Origin: Ottelia alismoides
Lineage: Eukaryota; Streptophyta; Magnoliopsida; Alismatales; Hydrocharitaceae
DNA length: 64,000 nucleotides
Reading direction: 5' to 3'
NCBI GenBank assembly: GCA_037367405.1
Contig: JAZKJV010002329.1
Span: 124,001-188,000 of the forward strand
Shown here: one piece after another, positions 58,394 through 64,000 of the stretch
How the letters are laid out: every line of letters begins with the position of its first letter
Numbering within the stretch: the stretch's first letter is position 1
Position numbers and translations under genes: made by a program
Notes under the pieces: generated by a model
What the model was told of the DNA's origin: nothing
The model's input: the letters and a program-made list of their open reading frames with translations, nothing else
Databases searched by the model: none

Positions 58394-61300
58394 TGATGAA
58401 TACTCATTCATCACTCTTTATTCTTATATTTTAGCTACAAAAACCTTTGCAAATGCATGTATATATTTGTAAATATAAATAATTACCAAAAGCATGCATG
58501 GTGTAAAAAGTAATAATTAGCATGTTTTTGTGCAAAAATAAAAGAATAAAGATTAAAAAGAAAAAGAGGAAATATTTAGAATAAATATTGAGCAACCTAA
58601 CCCAAGGGAGGGCTCAGCATGGGCCTGACCGCATAAAAGCCAAAGTAGAGGGAGATAGGGGCTCATGTGTGTAAATATACCTAAAATAAAATAAATATAT
58701 GTTCCTCTAAAAATAGAATAAAAGTGGCTTGTACATATGTGTATATATTGTATATATATTTATAATTATAAAAATCAAAACAAAAATAGAAAAATTAAAA
58801 AGAAAACAAAAACACTCCACTTGTGCATATCCATCATGTACATACAACCACACCTATATTTATTTCACCTTATAAATAAATAAAATTAATTTGTATATAT
58901 TTTACTTTTTATGTTGTAAATAAATAAAATAAAACAAAAACAAAATAAAAAGAACAAAATTAAAAATTAAAAATCACATTGTATATATACCATGTATAGA
59001 GATGTATATACCTATTTATTCCACCCTTGTATATAAATAATAAAATTAAAGTAAAAATATCTTTTTATTCCTTATTTTATGATATAAATAAATAAAATAT
59101 AAAATGGGAATAAAATGCACAAAAATAACAAATTAAAAATCAAAAATTAAAAAGGCATATTGTGTAAATACCTATATATAGCATAAAGTGTAAATATCTT
59201 ATTTTTATTTTAAAAAATTATTAAAAATCACCAAAAAATAGAAAAAATTAAAACAAAAATATTTTATGTTTTGAGTTTTTATTAAATCGGCCATTTACTA
59301 TTTTTAATTGATTTTCCAAATCATTTCCAGATGGTTGCTTCCCATTGGTCCACGGGGATGTTGACCGCCCGGTCAACTCCCCCCATGTGGACCACCTCCC
59401 ACGGGTTTTAGACGCCCGACCCGATTTCTCCTAGTTTTTGCGTCCAAACCCGATCATCATTCCGCCAAACCCAGGGTCCTAATTACACTCCCATCATCCG
59501 GGAACCTCGCCCGACATTGAGCCTAGGGATCCGTGCTCCATCGAGCCGGACCCGAGCCATTCTTCCCGGACCTTCCACCATATAAGAGCTGAGCTCCGCC
59601 ACCCATTTGCCCATCTTTGGCTCCCCACCTTGCAGTCTCGTGACCTCCACTGCCTTCCCTGAGGTGACAGCTCTCCGTTGGCGGTGTCGAAGAGAGGTGT
59701 AGGTGACCGGACCTCAGATCCGGCGAGCTAGCGCCGCCGTGCTCCGCCTGAAGTAGGAGCTCGAGCCTCGGGCCACGACGTCCCGCGAGGCAACGACCCA
59801 GAGGTAGCCCAGCTCACCCACAGTCGACTCGACCACCCAGGTAGCCCTAGTTTCCTTTCATGTTCTTTAATTTCTAGTTTCGCCCAAATCTCGCCGTCGC
59901 CGTTCACCTCCGATTCTGGCCACGCCCACCTTCGTATCGATCATCGGACCGCATCATCACACTCGCCTTCTTCCCGCGCACGTTCTACGCCCCTCCAGTC
60001 AACCCAGCTCGCACAGGAGCTGGTTTCGAGCTCCACCGTCTACCCCTCACCGGAGCTCGACCGCCCCGCCTCACCGGTCACCCTCACCCCCTCTCACAGG
60101 GTCGAGGCACTTTGCCCTCGACCCGCGCGTTTTGCTGTGATTTGCAGGTTCAGTCGAGCCCGTTTGAGGGTCCGACCATCCAGGAGCAGGCACTTGACCT
60201 CCGTCGACTCCGTCTGAGCTCCTCGGAGCTCCGTCGGACCATCGGAGAGCACCATTGATGCGGAAGGCCTCCACGACTCTTCGCCGATCTTCTGTGGCCT
60301 TCGAGGAGGACGCCATCACCAGTGGCGAGCCGGCGAAGTTCGCCGGCCATCAGTTCGTCCTCCATCTTCCGCAACCGTTGGATCCCCTTCCAGCTCCTGT
60401 TCTGATCCCCACCGTTCATCTGAGGAGCCACCAGTACCGCCCGATCTTTGGGAGGCTCGATCCAGACCGTTCGATGCTCGAGGTTTTGCACACAGCGCTT
60501 CACCGCCGTTAGATCTCCCACGTGGCGACACCTTGACCGTTCGATCAGCACAGAAGACTAGCGTTGGGCGCCACCCCTTCCCAGCCGTCGATCAGCACAC
60601 GTGGCGCCCATCTGACGGCCTCATTAATAAAGGGTAAATTATCCCTTAGGCCCTTAGCTTTAATTTAGTTTCGTTTTAGTCCTGTAAACATTTTTAGAAT
60701 TTTATTTGCGTAGGGTAAATTGCATTTTGGACCTTATCTGTTCTGCTATTTGCATGTATACCCCTACCTGTAGTGTGTCACGTGCATCGATACGTGTTTG
60801 TCTGGGATATTTGCATTGATAGCCTTGTAGTTCTGGGATGTTCATGAATGAATGAAAATTTTTAAATAATTGCATTTATACCCCTGTGTGTGATTTATTT
60901 GTGCATGTGCGTATATTCTGGGTATTTTACACTAAGGCCCTCGGACTTTTAATACCTGTTATTAAATAGTCCCAGGACCTTATTTTATTTGCAATTAGGT
61001 CCCTGTGTGCCCCAGACACGCGTCTCGCGCGTGACTTCTTGGGATTTTTGCACCAGACCCCCTGGAACTTTTGATATTTACGTATAGGTCCCTTTGCACT
61101 GTACCTAGGTTTTCATTTTGAATAAAATATCAAACTCATTTCAAATTCAATGAAATTGGATATATGGCTCCTGCCATGTTGTAAAAATTTCTAGAATTTT
61201 TAGAGACATTTTTGCTTTTATTTGATATTTTTAAAAAATAAAAAACAACCTTTTCTTTACTGTCTGATTTGAAAAATCACAAAAAAATGTTAAAACTCAT

Positions 61301-62062
61301 CTAAAAATTATAAAAAATTAGGTATTGTGTATTTTTCTTATTTGATTTTCTGACCAAATTTGGTCATTTTTCATTATATAAAACTCATAAAAATTGAAAA
61401 CACTAAAAACACTATAAAAATTATAATAAATAATTTAAAAATCCAAAAATAATAAATCCAATGTCCAAATTTTCCTTGAACTTTCTAGTTTACAGGAAAA
61501 TTACCTCAGGAGTGTTAAGGCCCTTTTTGCAATTTAAATTGGCCTTTTACTCCTGACTGGACAACACCTTCAGTTTCTTACCTTGTTTGATTTTTAGAAA
61601 ATTAAATAAATATCAGAAAAATACTAAAAAATTCCCCAAAACAGTAAAAAACATAAAATCCATAAAAACATTTTTATTTGAATTTTTGGTTGATTTTTGG
61701 GTGCTTTAATAATTTCTTGAAGTTGCTTGTTTCTTTGTTTTCCTTATTTTCTTGATTAATTAAAAATAAAAAAATTTTATAAAAATTAAAAATCCACCAA
61801 AAAAATACATTTCTTTTATTTTATTTCTTTTTGAGACTACTTCGTAGGCCGCAAGGCCGTCATGTGCTCCCTGAGTCCGACCCTGGTCGCTATACCACGT
61901 AATCTAATAGCCATGACCGCTATCATTTTTATTTGGTTTTATTCGATTTTGGTGGTCTGCTTTACTTTTTCTCGATTGAGCTGAGATTCTCATCGATCCG
62001 GGTCGCAACGACCCAAGTGATATTTTGACTTGATCCGGGTTGATTGAATACTCGCCTCATCA
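58394..62062 (+). repeat. 3' LTR of element B (3,669 bp)
   Basis: It starts TGATGAATACTCATTCATCA and ends CTCGCCTCATCA, three bases shorter than the 5' copy. It differs at scattered sites (for example gtgtcttatac against gtggcttgtac, ccgcccggtcaactccccc followed by cct or cat). The TATA box is at 59581. Several antisense and sense ORFs in the GC-rich part (60070-60550) are repeated in the 5' LTR with different breaks and are not genes. Confidence 0.93.
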
Positions 62063-62291
62063 ACCAACCTTCGAGACACCCGCACATGCAGAAGATCTAG
62101 TGCCAACTAATAAAGCCGAGCATGCATTTTTTGGTCCATAATTTATAGATGATTTTACACATTTTTGCCATCTACCTATACACAATGATATGGACAAAAT
62201 TTTGAATGAAAAGTTTCTGATTCTGTACATATTCCATTTCCTGAAGCAATGTAAAAGACCAAAAAAATCAAAAAATTGAAAAATGCTTTGT
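62063..62291 (+). pseudogene. Short remnant of element A between B and C
   Basis: After ten unexplained bases (accaaccttc) the sequence gagac (62073-62077) repeats the five bases that precede element B (44282-44286). Counting gagac once, the reading frame of A that is interrupted at 44286 stays open here for about 20 codons to a TAA near 62141. It continues as AT-rich DNA to 62291, where LTR C begins. This is the best evidence that the A interior resumes here. Confidence 0.55.
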
Positions 62292-64000
62292 TGATGAATC
62301 CTCATTCATTACTCTTTATTCTTTTATTTTAGCTAATTATCTTGGCAAAGCATCATGTAAATAGTTGTAAATACAATAATTTAGCAATAAGCATGCATGT
62401 GTTAATATATCATAATTAGCATGTATTTGTGCAAAAATAAAAGAATAAAGATAAAAAGAAAAAGAAGGAAATATTTAGAATGAATATTGAGTGATCTAAA
62501 TCCAATAGAGGGCCAAGCATTAGCCTGATTGCCAAATAAAATAAGTAGAGATAGATAGGGCCACTCTACCTTATACATATATACCCTCTACGTATATATT
62601 TTATTTTTACAAAAATCAAAATAAAAAGGTATTTTTATTTCCTTGTATATATTTCTAAAAATAAAACAAAACTTAGAAAAATAGAATAAAAATAAAACTA
62701 AAATAAAACTCTCTCTCACCTTGTATATAATACATGTATATATATGTATATTTCCCTATTTAATTTATACTTGTAAATAAATAATAAAAATAAATAAAAA
62801 ATTATTGTATACTCCAAATATTATGTTGTAAATAAATAAAATATAAAATTGAGATATTTTTGTAAAAATATGAAATTTAAAATAATTGTACAAAATACAT
62901 AGGTATTTTATACCTATATATAATACAATATACTGTATATACCATAAATTATTTTCCTTAAAAATAAATAAAAATCGCAGAAAAATAGTTTAGAAAAAAA
63001 CAAGTATTTTTTATTTTATACACTTTTTGATTTAAAATCATTTACTATTTTTAATTGATTTTATAAATATTTTTGTACATTCTATTTTCTGATTAGTCCA
63101 GGAGGATTGTTGACCCCGGTCAACTACCCCTCCCAGATTCCCCCCTCGCACGGATCTGGTTTTTGAGCGCTTTTCACCGAATTATCCAGACCCGATCCGA
63201 CCACCATCTTCTCCATTTCGAGGCTCCGATTATCGAAGGGATCCACCCCTCGGTTCACGTGCTTTGATCCGAATCTTCTGAGTACGTGAGACTGCCCTAT
63301 AAATTCTTCACTTGCCTCCCCAGCTCACCAGCTCATGCTGCACCTTCTCTGATACCCTAGACACCTTCGCCTTGGTGACAACAACTGGAGGCCACTCTTG
63401 GCGTTCGGAGAGGAGCTGTGTAGCCGACGCTCGACCATTGTGGTCGGAGAACCGCCGTGAAGAGCCTCCTTCGCCAGCCGTAGCGTAGTCAAGGAAAAGA
63501 CCCTGCCGTTCACCTCCCCTGGAGCTCAGGATCATCTTAGGACCGTCAGGTAGCATTCCGATCATTCATAGCTCCATTATTTCGCTCAATCTTTCATCTA
63601 CACTTCGCCGTCGCTCCGCCAGCTCCGACCAGCCGGTCGGAGTCTCGTCACCGTCATCTATCCATTTTGATCGACGCATCCGCTCTCCCTCCATCCTACC
63701 ACGCATCTTGATCACCCTGACCTTGGCTCGGATCACCAAGATTAGGTCATCGATCTCTTCTATCACCTTTGCCGAAGTCCCACCTCCATCCACCGTCGCT
63801 TCTTGGTTTTTCAAGCCTAATAACCCTGACAGGAGCATTGCTCCGAGTCAGAGCTATCTCGTGCAGGCCTTGACGTGCTCCGAGGGCACCTGATTCCATC
63901 TGTCTGAGGCTCGCCGGAGGTCATCCAGGTCCCAGCCGTCGTCACATTGATCCGACCGTCAGCTACTCCATCAGAGCTGGCCATTCGATGCGGAAGGTCC
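62292..64000 (+). mobile_element. LTR of another Athila-like element (C), truncated by the window end
   Basis: It begins TGATGAATCCTCATTCATTA and follows LTR B through the caaaaataaaagaataaaga block, the gaggattgttgaccccggtcaac promoter block (about 63105) and a final gatgcggaaggtcc corresponding to B 46153. It is closer to B than to A's own LTR, and no polypurine tract precedes it, so it is not A's 3' LTR but a separate insertion. TATA at 63298. The GC-rich ORFs at 63308-63893 are LTR sequence, not genes. Confidence 0.8.
63298..63304 (+). promoter_or_regulatory. TATA box of LTR C
   Basis: tataaat in gccctataaattcttcac, at the place equivalent to the TATA boxes of LTRs A and B. Confidence 0.55.

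Larger units (their letters stand above)
44287..62062 (+). mobile_element. Full-length Athila-like Ty3/gypsy retrotransposon, element B (17,776 bp)
   Basis: Two LTRs (44287-47958 and 58394-62062), a tRNA-Asp primer site, gag, aspartic protease, RT, RNase H and integrase in Ty3/gypsy order, a long 3' non-coding region and a polypurine tract make this a complete element. There is no chromodomain at the integrase end, and the order and motifs match the Athila/Tat branch. Coding frames carry many stops and frameshifts, so it can no longer act by itself. It inserted in the coding region of element A. Simple 5-bp duplication at the edges is absent (gagac left, accaa right), but gagac occurs ten bases further right. 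Confidence 0.93.

Noticed and set aside
63308..63893. ORFs near the right edge
   Set aside because: They fall in the GC-rich leader part of LTR C, equivalent to the non-coding LTR sequence of B.
62292..64000. Taking LTR C as the 3' LTR of element A
   Set aside because: It is much closer to LTR B than to A's LTR at 35145, and no polypurine tract precedes it.
1..64000. tRNA, rRNA, CRISPR array or bacterial-type operon
   Set aside because: No cloverleaf-like gene with A/B boxes, rRNA motif or regularly spaced repeat was seen. The content is plant nuclear DNA.

Overview
This window is intergenic and intronic DNA from a large, transposon-rich angiosperm nuclear genome. Spliced plant genes, plant LTR primer-binding sites complementary to tRNA-Asp and tRNA-Met, and plant L1, hAT and CACTA elements all point there. 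I suspect a monocot but cannot prove it. No bacterial operons, RNA genes or CRISPR arrays are visible.

Left third (1-16.2 kb): an antisense Copia-type LTR with primer site (2003-2300); a 5'-truncated L1 with a 13-bp target duplication (2602-3138); a long antisense LTR-like block (3706-6030); a non-autonomous hAT (7169-8196); degenerate LTR pieces with a ~360-bp tandem duplication (8.5-9.45 kb); and two antisense copies of a small LTR element with an unrecognised proline-rich ORF (9656-11879 and 11882-16176). The second copy carries an L1 insertion in its left LTR and a foreign, possibly organellar, insert in its right LTR.

Gene island (17.8-23 kb): the last four exons of a DGD1-type digalactosyldiacylglycerol synthase on + (17816-19730), open and cleanly spliced but without its N-terminal exon in the window. 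Convergent to it is a decayed BEL1-like homeobox gene on - (20496-21740), followed by a decayed hAT transposase (about 21.75-22.9 kb).

Right part (25.8-64 kb): one nest. A CACTA element (from 25803) is cut by an antisense Athila-like Ty3/gypsy element (D, 28352-35144). D holds a hAT-like insert and is cut by a sense Athila-like element (A, from 35145). A's LTR holds a small TIR element, which itself holds a GGGCC-rich hAT. A's interior holds a full-length 17.8-kb Athila-like element (B, 44287-62062) and the start of a further LTR (C, from 62292). B has two ~3.67-kb LTRs, a tRNA-Asp primer site, gag, protease, RT, RNase H and integrase, but its reading frames are broken. Many of the in-frame stops in A and B look like CAG-to-TAG changes, as expected from deamination of methylated CHG cytosines.

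I found no convincing undescribed biological system. The best leads are the small two-copy LTR element with its unknown ORF, the CAG-to-TAG signature, the repeated hairpin/polypurine modules near the 3' end of B, and the homeodomain pseudogene beside DGD1.
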